A stretch of 64,000 bases of DNA from Phyto melanocephala (lineage: Eukaryota > Arthropoda > Insecta > Diptera > Rhinophoridae): contig OW799235.1 of assembly GCA_941918925.1 (NCBI GenBank), forward strand, positions 47,061,701-47,125,700, written 5' to 3'. Made by a program: the position numbers and the translations under genes. Below the pieces are notes generated by a model. That model saw only the letters and a list, made by a program, of their open reading frames with translations. It searched no databases and was not told the origin of the DNA. Below, piece by piece: positions 1 through 9,482 of this stretch; within the stretch, counting starts at the first letter, position 1; every line of letters starts with the position of its first letter.

Positions 1-6
1 AAAAAG

Positions 7-614
7 TATTCGGTATTTCAGTTTTATCCTCATATTTTACAAATGAAATATTTTAAAGCGTCCTAAAAGAATGCTACAAAGTGTAAGTTATCAGATATCA
101 CATTCTCCATCTAGTGAGGTTTAATATCTGAGTCGCCCTCTATATTTAAAATAATTTATACTCATATAATACGACAATTTCATCAGCACCGTTTAGCGAA
201 GACAGAAACCTAAATGAATATTATCATTCACATATGGCAATACCGTTTAGCGAAGACATAAACATACATTTGTTTATTTACATATGGCAATACCCTAAAG
301 TTATAGTGATGTATTATTCGGATACAAATGTATTCGGTATTTCAGTTTTATCCTCATATTTTACAAATGAAATATTTTAAAGCGTCCTAAAAGAATGCTA
401 CAAAGTGTAAGTTATCAGATATCACATTCTCCATCTAGTGAGGTTTAATATCTGAGTCGCCCTCTATATTTAAAATAATTTATACTCATATAATACGACA
501 ATTTCATCAGCACCGTTTAGCGAAGACAGAAACCTAAATGAATATTATCATTCACATATGGCAATACCGTTTAGCGAAGACATAAACATACATTTGTTTA
601 TTTACATATGGCAA
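7..614. repeat. 324-bp tandem duplication
   Basis: Bases 7-290 recur almost unchanged at 331-614, a spacing of 324 bp. Both copies begin TATTCGGTATTTCAG and end CATATGGCAA. Identity is close to complete by eye, so the duplication is recent or has been homogenised. No open frame of note runs through it. Confidence 0.9.
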
Positions 615-690
615 CACTGTTTAGCGAAGACATAAACCTACATTTGTTTAATTTACATATGGCAACCCTGTTTAGCCAGAACCTATGCAT
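187..690. repeat. about 50-bp sub-repeats with CGTTTAGCGAAGACA core
   Basis: A unit containing GTTTAGCGAAGACATAAAC and ending TTTACATATGGCAA occurs near 187, 242, 513, 566 and 615, with a degenerate one near 665. Spacing is 49-55 bp inside each larger duplicate. The array therefore has two levels: short units inside a 324-bp unit. Confidence 0.8.
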
Positions 691-784
691 TTAAAATAAT
701 TTTTAGTGTATCTATAATTTTATCCTCCACTGTGGCCCAGAACTGTCATATTATATCTACTAATAAGAAACATGAAAGCATGTA

Positions 785-945
785 AAAACTATGAGAACTT
801 AAAAGGCCTATAAGACACGCATACTTGTCTTAAGACATGAACGATAGCATACCAAATCTCAATGTGTAATATCATGTACATATGTCGAGTATGTTAAAGG
901 CCTATTAGGCACGCATACTTATCTTAAGACATGTGTATGGCATAC
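785..945. repeat. direct pair of about 50-bp repeats with an inverted partner at 3580-3640
   Basis: AAAGGCCTATTAGGCACGCA and its neighbouring TTAAGACATG occur near 894-931. A relative lies near 785-840, and the reverse complement lies at 3580-3640. The inverted pair flanks the Harbinger relic and mariner between them, so it may mark the outer ends of a larger composite element of about 2.7 kb. Confidence 0.55.
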
Positions 946-1518
946 TTTGGGTTTAGCTATTACACTGTCGAACGCTGACGGCATACTTCATTACACAGAA
1001 ATTTTTGAAGCGAAAACATGTCAATGAAGCGGAAAGTTGTCCATAGTTGCATTTTTTTTCTATTTCACTTAATTTGTCTTTTAATGCATTGTATGCATTA
1101 ATTTTCAATTGCTTGTTGTGGTACAGATTTGATTTTATTTGCCACAATTGTGGGAAGCTTTTATATTTCTCAATAAACTCTTTCCAGAAAATAATATAAG
1201 AGAGATGTTTTTTTAAATTTGCGATCTGCACACAGCAGCGGCAAAAATTTGAATGAATTTTTGTATGAAGTATGACAGACACGCTATTAAGGTGAAATCA
1301 CCCATTTGTTCTGAACAAAATTTTTTCCGGAGAATAAAATTTTTTACTGGGAGTTTTCTGCAGAACAATTCACCCATGTCAGAAAATTTTTCCGAAAAAA
1401 CAAAGTTGCCATATAATACAAAAATTAAAACAGTTGTACAAAGTGGTAGCACCGCTAGCAAACTATGTAAATAAATACAAACGTAAATTATTTTATTAAA
1501 ATATATGTGAAGAAAATG

Positions 1519-1740
1519 TCGGATAGAAGAAAACTAAAATTATTATTTTTAATTGAAGTGCATAAAGTCAATTTGTTTGCAAAAGAAATTTATAAAAAGA
1601 AATCGAAAAAAGAGTCGCAGTGAGAAAAATCTTAAAAGAAAGAAGATCACACGGTTTATTTCACACATTGGTTCCTGATATACAACTTAATAACAGCACT
1701 TGACATTCGTTTCCTACAACAATTATAAATAAATATAAAT
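1519..1740 (+). pseudogene. Harbinger-type transposase N-terminal fragment
   Basis: An ATG at 1519 opens a frame beginning MSDRRKLKLLFLIEVHK. It hits a stop at about 1621. The next frame continues with RKILKERRSHGLFHTLVPDI, which resembles the conserved N-terminal segment of PIF/Harbinger transposases (an R-x-H-G-x-F-H-x-L-V-P-x-L motif ahead of the DDE domain). The catalytic domain is absent, and the reading ends near 1740. One frameshift and truncation make it non-functional. The paired MADF exon on the opposite strand (3126-3253) supports the assignment. The family call is by motif from memory and has not been searched. Confidence 0.6.
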
Positions 1741-1798
1741 TGTATTATTGCGACCGATTATGACCCTACGGCTAGGTTTTTGTAAATAAATGAATGTA

Positions 1799-3100
1799 CA
1801 GGGTGGGGCAAAAGTCGCGAAGGGATTTGAAAAATTAATAACTTTTCTAATTTAATTTTTTTTTTTTTTTCTTTTTAGGACTTGTAAAATAAATCTGGGA
1901 GATTAATTATGGAAGGTTACAACGTTATCAAGCGAACCAAAATCATAGAACTTTATTTTGAACATCATCGATCAATAATTCAAACTCAACGAGCCTATCG
2001 TCGTCATTTTAATGTGCGGAATTCACCATCCGAATCAATGATTCGACGCTTAGTGACACGTTTTCAGAAACAAGGCTCAGTGAGGGATCTTCCACGAAGC
2101 GGAAGACCACATTCTGTAATTAGTGAAGCAAATATTCAACGCGTCCTGGAGAGTGTTGAGGAGAATCCTGAAACATCAACTCGAAGGCGCTCTGCTGAGC
2201 TGGAAATGTCTCGGCGATCTTTACGCAGAATATTAAAGGGAAATTTACATCTTTTCCCATACAAGGTGCAGTTAGTGCAAGAACTAAAGCCAGGAGATTC
2301 CCAAGAACAAAGAATTTATGCAGTTCGCTTCCAAGAATTGGCCAGAGAACATAATGATTTCATTCATCATCTGATAATGAGCGATGAATCACATTTTCAA
2401 TTAAATGGTTTTGTAAACAAGCAGAACTGCAGAATATGGGGTATTGAGAACCCAAGAGTGGTTTATCAGAGACAATTACATCCACTTAAATGTACAGTAT
2501 GGTGCGCAATTACGTCCCAAAGAATTATTGGATCATTCTATTTCGAAGATAACGATGGAAATGGTGTAACGGTAAATGGCAAACGATATCGAGATATGAT
2601 CCAAAATTTTTTAAGGCCAGCTTTTTCTGACAATGGAGAGATGTGGTTCCAACAAGATGGGGCCACTGCACACACTGCTCGAGCCACTATGCAGCTCCTA
2701 AGGCAGATTTTTGGCGAACGTTTAATTTCCAAAAATTCAGCATTCAATTGGCCTGCACGTTCGCCGGATTTAACAGCACCAGATTATTTCCTTTGGGGAT
2801 ATTTGAAAGAGAAGGTGTATATCAATAAACCCAGAACACTTGCACAGCTCAAAGAGAATATTCGAGCCGAAATAAGAGCGTTGCAGCCAGATACTCTGAC
2901 TCGTGTCATGGAAAATGCTATTAAAAGAGCTCAACTTTGCGAGGCTAAAAATGGTGCTCACTTACGTGACGTAATCTTTCACACCTAAATTTAAAAAATC
3001 TCCCAATATCATGTTTTATTATTTTGTAAAAAAAAATTAAATTAAAAATTAAAAAAGTTATGACTGTTTCAAACGCCTTCGCGACTTTTGCCCCACCCTG
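1799..3100 (+). mobile_element. rosa-type (DD41D) mariner-like element, apparently complete
   Basis: Terminal inverted repeats start CAGGGTGGGGCAAAAGTCGC at 1799. Their reverse complement ends at 3100; the first 25 bp match perfectly and similarity continues more weakly to about 47 bp. The element is 1302 bp and is flanked by TA on both sides (1797-1798 and 3101-3102), the standard mariner target duplication. It holds a single uninterrupted transposase frame of 359 codons. It lies in what looks like the intron after the Harbinger MADF exon. Confidence 0.93.
1909..2988 (+). CDS. mariner-family transposase, DD41D type
   Basis: This 359-residue protein would cut and paste its own element by binding the inverted repeats and catalysing strand transfer with a metal-binding DDD triad. 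The N-terminal third has paired helix-turn-helix features, including RSGRPHSV near residue 65. Catalytic motifs are IMSDESHF for the first Asp, FQQDGATAHTA for the second and SPDLTAPDYFLWGYLKE for the third. The second and third Asp are separated by 41 residues, which defines the DD41D group first described as rosa in a Ceratitis fruit fly. Length is normal for a mariner transposase, and no stop or frameshift is seen. It lies 110 bp inside the left inverted repeat. Activity is possible but untested. Confidence 0.92.
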   Translation: MEGYNVIKRTKIIELYFEHHRSIIQTQRAYRRHFNVRNSPSESMIRRLVTRFQKQGSVRDLPRSGRPHSVISEANIQRVLESVEENPETSTRRRSAELEMSRRSLRRILKGNLHLFPYKVQLVQELKPGDSQEQRIYAVRFQELAREHNDFIHHLIMSDESHFQLNGFVNKQNCRIWGIENPRVVYQRQLHPLKCTVWCAITSQRIIGSFYFEDNDGNGVTVNGKRYRDMIQNFLRPAFSDNGEMWFQQDGATAHTARATMQLLRQIFGERLISKNSAFNWPARSPDLTAPDYFLWGYLKEKVYINKPRTLAQLKENIRAEIRALQPDTLTRVMENAIKRAQLCEAKNGAHLRDVIFHT

Positions 3101-3125
3101 TATAAATAAACTAAAATGTACTTAC

Positions 3126-3253
3126 GACCGATTCCAGTGGCGGCTCCTATTTCATTCCATAAGCCCTGTTTTAAATAATTATTTTTGTATGTACTATTGC
3201 TCATGTCATAATTCTTCCATTAATTTTTGAGCAATATTTTCATTAAATTCCAT
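3126..3253 (-). pseudogene. MADF-domain exon of a Harbinger-associated protein
   Basis: The minus-strand frame starts with MEFNENIAQKLIEEL and, after a roughly 23-bp deletion relative to the copy at 26453, continues YKNNYLKQGLWNEIGAATGI. These match the first half of a MADF (Myb/SANT-like) DNA-binding domain. A GTAAG splice donor follows at 3125-3121. The deletion shifts the frame, so the copy is broken. The mariner at 1799-3100 sits just downstream, in the inferred intron. Confidence 0.6.
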
Positions 3254-3639
3254 TTTAATTGTTAATTTTCGGCAAAAACAATTTTTGTATAATAAATGTA
3301 CTGACACTGTATAATGTTTCAACCAAATTCAATTTTCATGTAAATATTGAAAAAAGTGGCATCCCAATTCGGTTGCTTCTGAACAAGAATTAAAATTAAA
3401 CCAATTCAAGAAAAAGCTTTCTGAACAAAATAATCTCTCTCTCTCAAAAGTAAAACATACAACTCAATATAAAAAAAATTTGTTTTTAACTAAAATTTTA
3501 TGGGTTAATCCAGATTTAGACGAGTATGTTGGTATGCGACAGACTCAGGTTTTCAAACATTTTTGAAAACCAACATACATGTCTAACATACTCGACCATG
3601 TCTTTAGACAAGTATGCATGTCTAATAGGCCTTTTAGAA

Positions 3640-4080
3640 AAACTTTTACTTTTTTTAACTTTAAAACAACATAAAACACATATACAAAACTATGAGAACG
3701 TAACAAAAAATATTGAATTTGTTTCAACACGCAATACATATGTATATAAATCGAGTCGAACTACAAATAGTATCTTAAGTTACTAACGTGGTCAAAAACA
3801 CAAATTAAACATCGTTTTTCGATATTAATATTGATATAAGTTTGAATAAACGAATTACCAATGCTTTAACATTTTTGACTGTATTTCAGAACTATGCACT
3901 ATATTTTCAAACTTAATTTTGAAAATGATCGAACGTATTTCAAAAGTTATTAATTAAATTTCAAAAATAGTAAATAGAATTTCGAAAATGGTAATTGAAT
4001 TTCAAAAACTAAGAGTTGAATTTTGAAACTATCTATAATATATAAATTCAATTGATTTGTTTCTTAAAATTACAATAATA
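3640..4080. other. AT-rich DNA, no gene recognised
   Basis: Short frames here have no recognisable domain. There are loose tandem echoes of AAATTTCAAAAATAGTA and related phrases between 3940 and 4020, consistent with decayed repeats. Confidence 0.5.
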
Positions 4081-4084
4081 TTCC

Positions 4085-4630
4085 ATTAATACTATTGGAA
4101 TACTATTTATAACTTAAAAAATATCAATTGTAAAAATGATCAATTTTTAAGTAGACTTAGGGCCATGATTACAACTTGCCATTAGCTAAAGGCAGGATTT
4201 TGCTTGGCAGATATATGAGTTTGCATTATAAACCCTTTATTATTTTTTTATTCAATAAATATTATTAAAATTAATAATAATAACAATAAAAAATGGAAGT
4301 TGTAATAATGCAAAGCTATTTATCGAGCAGACAAAATCCTATCTTTAACTAAAGGCAAGTTGCAATAATGGCATTTTATCATGCATAGAAATTATTGTAC
4401 TTAAAATCAATATTTAACAATATTTAAGAAAATAATATTTAGGCTCAACAAAAAGAAAACATTTGTTAAAGTCGACTATAATATTATTTTTAATAATTTT
4501 TTTGAAGTTTATTTTAAAGACAATAACAATTTTTATGAACAATAAAGTAAAGTCCACTATAAAATTAATAATTTGTCAATTACAATTGATATTTTTTAAG
4601 TTATATATGGTAATTCAAAAGTATTAATTA
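4085..4630. repeat. outer inverted repeat enclosing a MITE
   Basis: TATAACTTAAAAAATATCAA near 4110-4136 reappears in reverse complement near 4570-4600. Weaker matching extends outward to about 4085 and 4630. It could be the arms of an older foldback element into which the inner MITE (4162-4372) inserted. Confidence 0.55.
4162..4372. mobile_element. foldback MITE, about 210 bp
   Basis: The left arm, starting GCCATGATTACAACTTGCC at about 4162, pairs with a right arm ending GCAATAATGGCA near 4372. Arms are 60-75 bp with several mismatches, separated by an AT-rich loop of roughly 70 bp. There is no coding capacity, and I could not define a clear target duplication. Confidence 0.65.
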
Positions 4631-4699
4631 AATATCGCTTTAAAAAAAATTCTAAAAAAATCAATTGAATTTTTAAAATGAATACATTTGATAATTTTT

Positions 4700-6240
4700 A
4701 AAATTCAATAAATAATTATACAACACAAATAGAGGTGGTACAGTTATATAAAAGAAAATAATTTATGCTTACAAAAAAAGTTAATTCAAAAACAAATTAT
4801 AAATATTTAACCCTTTTTTGTACACATTTAACAATACAATTTTTTCCTGTTTCATTCTTCAAAAAATTACAAAATTCAATACATGTATATCCAAAAGCAG
4901 TACAAATATAAAAAAAACAGTACCTTTTCGTACTGTTTTAGGTATTGTGAAATAACAATACATATTACAAAAAACAGTACGAATGGCAACCTTAGTCAAC
5001 ACTATCACACTTTAAATAAAGTACAATCTGTGTATTATATAAACAGCTGGTTTTGTTATTTCCATCGGAGATGGACAATATAATACAATTGTATTTTTTC
5101 ATACTGATTTTTATGGCATTTCATTTATTACTTTCTTAAACACATTCGTTTACCCTGCATTTACATATTAAAGTACTTTCTTGAAAGTTCTGAATACGTA
5201 TTATAAATACAAATTTCAATGAAAAACACCACTTTCATGAAATCTTCTTGTTCGTTTACATAGGAAACTAAAAAGTTGGGACTGTTGCAAACTTAATTCA
5301 CGTCGCATGAATTCTTTAAAACATTGCTTTTGTGAAATATATGTATTTGTAAAAGCCATTGAACATTTTTCAATTACAGCGTGTTCTATTTTATTTTATT
5401 TGTTCTGTTTTTGGAGGCAAAACATATATAATAATAAAAATAAATAATATAATTTTACAAATTTTTGTTGGTAATATTGTAATAAACTTTGCTGAATCCA
5501 TTCCACAAACTTTATTTGAATAAAATTATCTTTACAAAACCAACTATTGAAAATTTATAAATACAAAATTTGCGCACAAAATCTGTTATTATAAACAAAA
5601 AAGGTTACGTCAGACGAAATTACATAAAGTACTAGTGATGCAATAAATATTAATTTTTAAGTATTCACGAATGCGGATCTGGAGACCATATGCACGAATA
5701 CAAATATTCAGTTAAAAATTTAGCTTAAAAGATATGTCGGGATTTCGACGGCCAAGTTGTCGCATGAGTCATACATACTTTTTTATTGTTTGAATCTATC
5801 AACTTTAATTTAACTAATTACTTTAAAAAAAATATTTTATTATAAGTAATTTACTGTGAAACAAAAGATGATTCTGAACTTATATTTGTACTTATAAGAG
5901 TACATCTATTAATGTCAATTTATATATTTCTTCAAAATTGCTTATTATCTTAGGATAGATTGTAATTTAAATAAATGCATTAAAAAAAAAAAAAATTATA
6001 AGTAATAAAAATTTCATGTCAATCACTTATTCTGTTTTCTGTTTATTTTCTTATTATTAAACTTCATAAAACATTTTTAAATGCACATGTGGCATCTCTG
6101 CCTCAAGACGTAAACATCGTGTTGTTTTTATTCCAAATCATTTATCCAATTTTTTTTATTAAAAAGACAGTAAGAAAAATATTGTCGAGTTTTTGAATAT
6201 TTCGAACAACGTTTTTAAAAATATCAAAGAATCATTGGGG
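4700..6240. other. AT-rich intergenic DNA, nothing recognised
   Basis: Only short frames occur, such as a 66-codon one at 4883-5083 with low-complexity content. I see no splice-supported exon, RNA gene or element terminus. Confidence 0.5.
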
Positions 6241-6249
6241 GAATTGCCT

Positions 6250-6985
6250 TGAATTTAAAGTGCCTAAAATATACGACGTACCTGACCGTTGTGCAAATAG
6301 ATTTCATTTACTTGCAAATGCAGAAGAGGAAGAACTTGGTACTCACAAGAAAATAATCTAACCGATTAAAGTTGACTCTGTCAATAGCTTTTTATTAGTT
6401 TGTGAACTAATTGGAGATAAGTATAAGTTCAGAAGAATGCCAATTAAAACAAATATAGTACCTAGCTCAAGAACTCTCTATGACAAGCCATTAACTGTAC
6501 AAAGAGCCAAGTCTTACACGCATTAAATAAAAGATGCAAAACTTGAAAATTAGTATTGTTTTGTCTTACTAAATGGACACCAAGAAAATTTTAGATGAAA
6601 TAATCATATCAAACAATATCAATCCGATGAGTGTTAAGGAAATCACTACAAAAAGATTAACCCCCAATAATACGCTATACTTAATTAAGTTCAACCGCCA
6701 ACAAGTGTCGAAAAGGGCTATCTTGAAAATAACATATTTTATTAATATTGCCGTTTACTGTAGAAGACTACTCAACGGCAGCAAAGGCCCTACACAATGC
6801 ATCAAATGCTCTATTTATGGTCATGGTTATAGGAACTGTAACAGAGTAGCAGTGTGTGTGCAGCCTATGCTGGTAATCATTAATTTGCAGATTGTCCGTT
6901 TAACAAAGGTGCTAATAGTGAGAACATTATTTATAAATGTTACAACTGATCTCAGAAGAAGTGAGCAGTGCCACGCTCATAAAGA
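6250..6985 (+). pseudogene. jockey-like LINE ORF1 (gag-like) relic
   Basis: ORF1 proteins of jockey-type LINEs bind element RNA and resemble retroviral gag with zinc knuckles. The clearest frame is 6573-7022, containing KEITTKRLTPNNTLYLIKF followed by GPTQCIKCSIYGHGYRNC. This is the typical conserved block and first cysteine knuckle. After a frameshift near 6870 another frame reads FADCPFNKGANSENIIYKCY, matching the next knuckle region. Upstream (6250-6530) a broken frame reads KVPKIYDVPDRCANRFHLLA, also gag-like. Several stops and shifts make it dead. It runs directly into a Helitron 3' end at 6986. Confidence 0.7.
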
Positions 6986-7086
6986 AAAAGTTATAGTTTT
7001 TAGCTTTGCACTTGATATTTGATTAAAATTTAGAATGCGATTAAAATTCATGAAGGGGCGTAGCAACGCGCGCCGGGTTTTTCTAG
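6986..7086 (+). mobile_element. Helitron 3' terminal fragment
   Basis: The sequence from AAAGTTATAGTTTTTAGC to GCGCGCCGGGTTTTTCTAG, followed by T, matches the 3' ends of the Helitrons ending at 22242 and 49997. The final CTAG before T, and the GC-rich segment just before it, are the Helitron 3' signature. No 5' TC end was found upstream. It is fused to the jockey ORF1 relic. Confidence 0.75.
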
Positions 7087-7130
7087 TATAATATAATGCA
7101 GAAATATATTTGTCTTCGTTTTAAGTTAAT

Positions 7131-7300
7131 ACAATACAATATTTACAATACAATACAATACAATACAATACAATACAATACAATACAATACAATACAATA
7201 CAATACAATACAATACAATACAATACAATACAATACAATACAATACAATACAATACAATACAATACAATACAATACAATACAATACAATACAATACAATA
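7131..7300. repeat. (TACAA)n microsatellite, left block
   Basis: An almost pure pentanucleotide array of about 33 units. All six-frame reading frames across it are repeat artefacts. It is continued by the block at 8599-8784, with a DD37E transposon between them. Confidence 0.95.
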
Positions 7301-8598
7301 AAGAATGAGATCGATAAAACCCTAACACGAATAAAACGCAATAACTTTGAAACGAATTAATCCATTTTAATGAAAATAGCGTGGTTTAACAATAAAATAA
7401 CAGTAAATTAAAATATTAATGCTTTTTGTAAAAATTCAGCTTTTTTTGATGAACTGTTTCACCTTTTCCGGAATTGAGACCATGAGGGTTTTGGTGGTAT
7501 CCATAGTAACTTTATTGCTGGAATAAGACCATTTCTGGGAAAAAATTTTAGTAGTATTAGCAACTTGTTTTGTATCCTTCAGCACTCTTTTGACTAAAGC
7601 CCAGTAACGTTCGATGGGCCTTAGTTCTGGACAATTAGGTGGATTTGCTTCTTTTGGCACTACCACTATATTATTTATTTCATACCATTCTGCTGCAGAT
7701 TTACTATAATGACACGACGCTAGGTCGGGCCAAAAATATGTTGACTTATTGTGTTTTCGTATGAATGGAAGCAACCTCTTCTGCAAGCACTCCTTGATGT
7801 AAATATCAGTGTTGATAGTCCCAGTAGTAATAAATTTACTGCTTCTTTCTCCGCACGTGCATATAGCTTGCCAAACTAAGTACTTCTTTGGAAACTTTGT
7901 CTTTTTTTGGAACTTAAATTGGTCATCGACATTACCTCTTCCATCGGCCACATAATAACTTCGCCCTGGGAGCTGAGAAAAGTCGGCAAGAACGTAAGTC
8001 TCATCATCCATAATACAACACTCATATTTGTTGATAAAATTTCTAAGCAGTTCTTTGGCACGACTTTTTGCACCCAAGTTTTTCTTCGAATTTCTGTCTG
8101 GCACTTTCTGAACCTTGTAGGACTTAAGGCCTTCATATCTTTTAACCTTCCTTACAAAAAAATCGGAACAGTTTGCTTTTAAGGCGGCTTTACGGTTTGA
8201 GAGGTTGGGATTTTGGTTTAGAAGACTAACAATCTTTGAAGCTAACTGTGGGTCAGTTATACCTTTTTTAGCTCCACTTCCAGCTTTCCTTTTAATACTA
8301 CGACGTTCGTTATACACTTTTATCACACGCGAAACTGTTTGTCGTGACACCTTTATCTCATTTGCAATAGATTTGTAAGTACGACTGGGATTTTTTTAAA
8401 AAATTGTTATTAATTTTTCACGCACTTTTTCTTCGGAATCCATTTTTAAACAAACTAATAATCCGATTATGCTATTATTTTGTACACATAATTTGACAAG
8501 TTTTTAAATGCAAACTTGATCATAAACAGTTATATTTTTTGTGCATGAAGAAAGGTGGAATTAAAAATGTGTGTTAAGGTTTCACTGATCTCATTCTT
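7301..8598 (-). mobile_element. DD37E Tc1/mariner element inserted in the microsatellite
   Basis: The inverted repeats are AAGAATGAGATCGATAAAAC at 7301 and the reverse complement ending at 8598 (24 of the first 28 bases match). TA lies on both sides (7299-7300 and 8599-8600), and the pentanucleotide array continues beyond each end. Length is 1298 bp. It contains one nearly complete minus-strand transposase frame. Confidence 0.93.
7436..8443 (-). pseudogene. DD37E transposase with one frameshift
   Basis: This Tc1/mariner-superfamily transposase would mobilise its own element. The long frame 8350-7436 (304 codons) has MSRQTVSRVIKVYNE helix-turn-helix near its start. The catalytic motifs are IMDDETYVLAD (first Asp), FWPDLASCHYSKSA (second Asp) and NCPELRPIERYW (Glu). 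Thirty-seven residues separate the second Asp and the Glu, which is the DD37E signature known from mosquito elements. The true start is probably the ATG at 8443 (MDSEEKVREKL). A one-base length change in an A7/T7 homopolymer near 8391-8397 breaks the frame between the two parts. Otherwise there are no stops, so the copy is young. Confidence 0.88.
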
Positions 8599-8784
8599 TA
8601 CAATACAATACAATACAATACAATACAATACAATACAATACAATACAATACAATGCAATGCAATGCAATACAATACAATACAATACAATACAATACAATA
8701 CAATACAATACAATACAATGCAATCAATACAATACAATACAATACAATACAATACAATACAATACAATACAATACAATACAATA
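8599..8784. repeat. (TACAA)n microsatellite, right block
   Basis: The pentanucleotide array resumes exactly at the transposon boundary, with variant units (CAATGCAATG) near 8653-8668 and 8716-8723. It grades into (TAATA)-like units up to about 8822. The R1 LINE starts immediately after. Confidence 0.93.
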
Positions 8785-8839
8785 CAATACAATATAATAT
8801 AATGTAATATAATATAATATATACAATACGGAAGGCCAA

Positions 8840-9457
8840 AAAGTGGCACATGGATCACCGATACTAGCAATACAGCAGCCATATGGATACCGATGCGTAG
8901 TAGCCTAGTTATAGAGGACAAAGGATATGAAAACGGATTTGTTTGGTTGAAAACGAAAGATTTCACACTATTTAGCTGCTACTTGGCACCTAATGAAGAA
9001 CTTTCAAGTGAAGCTGCACAACATAGAGGATAAGGGTATGGAAATTGGAGGTGCTCTCGTAATTGGCGGGGACTTCAACTCCCACGCATACGAATGGGGA
9101 TCACGGTCGACAAACTCTCGAGGCAGAATGGTATTGGATATGATAGCCAGAATGGGACTAGTGATCATGAACAGGGGGAACACCGCTACCTTCAGAAGAC
9201 CGGGATGCGAGGGAACTATTCTAGACATCACGTTGGCCTCTGAAAGAATCGCAAATAGGGTAGTGAATTGGATGGTCCTAGAAGATTACACTGGAAACGA
9301 CCACCAATATATTATGTACAGCGTAGAAAATGACAGAGCATCTAGCCAACCTAATGCCACGACGTCCACACGAAGGTGGAATATCGCGAGACTGGACAAA
9401 GACGCATTTTTGGACAGAATTTCAGGAGCTGATGAGGGTATAAGGAACACTGCCTGA
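8840..9457 (+). pseudogene. R1-type LINE apurinic endonuclease domain
   Basis: This is the endonuclease/exonuclease/phosphatase domain that nicks target DNA for LINE insertion. One frame reads GYENGFVWLKTKDFTLFSC near 8920-8980. After a shift near 9020 the frame at 8993-9457 carries GGDFNSHAYEWGSRS, RGRMVLDMIARMGLVIMN, GTILDITLA and YTGNDHQYIMY, the standard R1 landmarks including the NDH catalytic His. The amino-terminal part is missing because the element starts mid-domain at 8832. At least one frameshift and an end stop at 9455-9457 separate it from the reverse transcriptase. Confidence 0.8.
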
Positions 9458-9482
9458 CGCTACGTATATAGTACGTTCCACT

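Larger units (their letters stand above)
1289..3415 (+). mobile_element. PIF/Harbinger transposon relic, interrupted by a mariner
   Basis: Segments 1289-1627 and 3165-3415 match, in reverse complement, a continuous 0.6-kb copy at 26279-26901. The ends carry GGTGAAATCACCCATTTG. Coding relics are convergent: a Harbinger-type transposase N-terminus on the plus strand from 1519 and a MADF-domain exon on the minus strand from 3253. PIF/Harbinger elements typically carry a transposase plus a separate Myb/MADF-like DNA-binding protein. The first copy keeps more internal sequence than the second and holds the rosa mariner at 1799-3100. Confidence 0.65.

Noticed and set aside
7096..7341. Open frames reading repeated NTIQY or YCIVL units
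   Set aside because: They are translations of the (TACAA)n microsatellite, which is open in several frames on both strands by composition alone.
8530..8966. Several further open frames across the right microsatellite block
   Set aside because: Same pentanucleotide artefact, extending a little into the LINE start.
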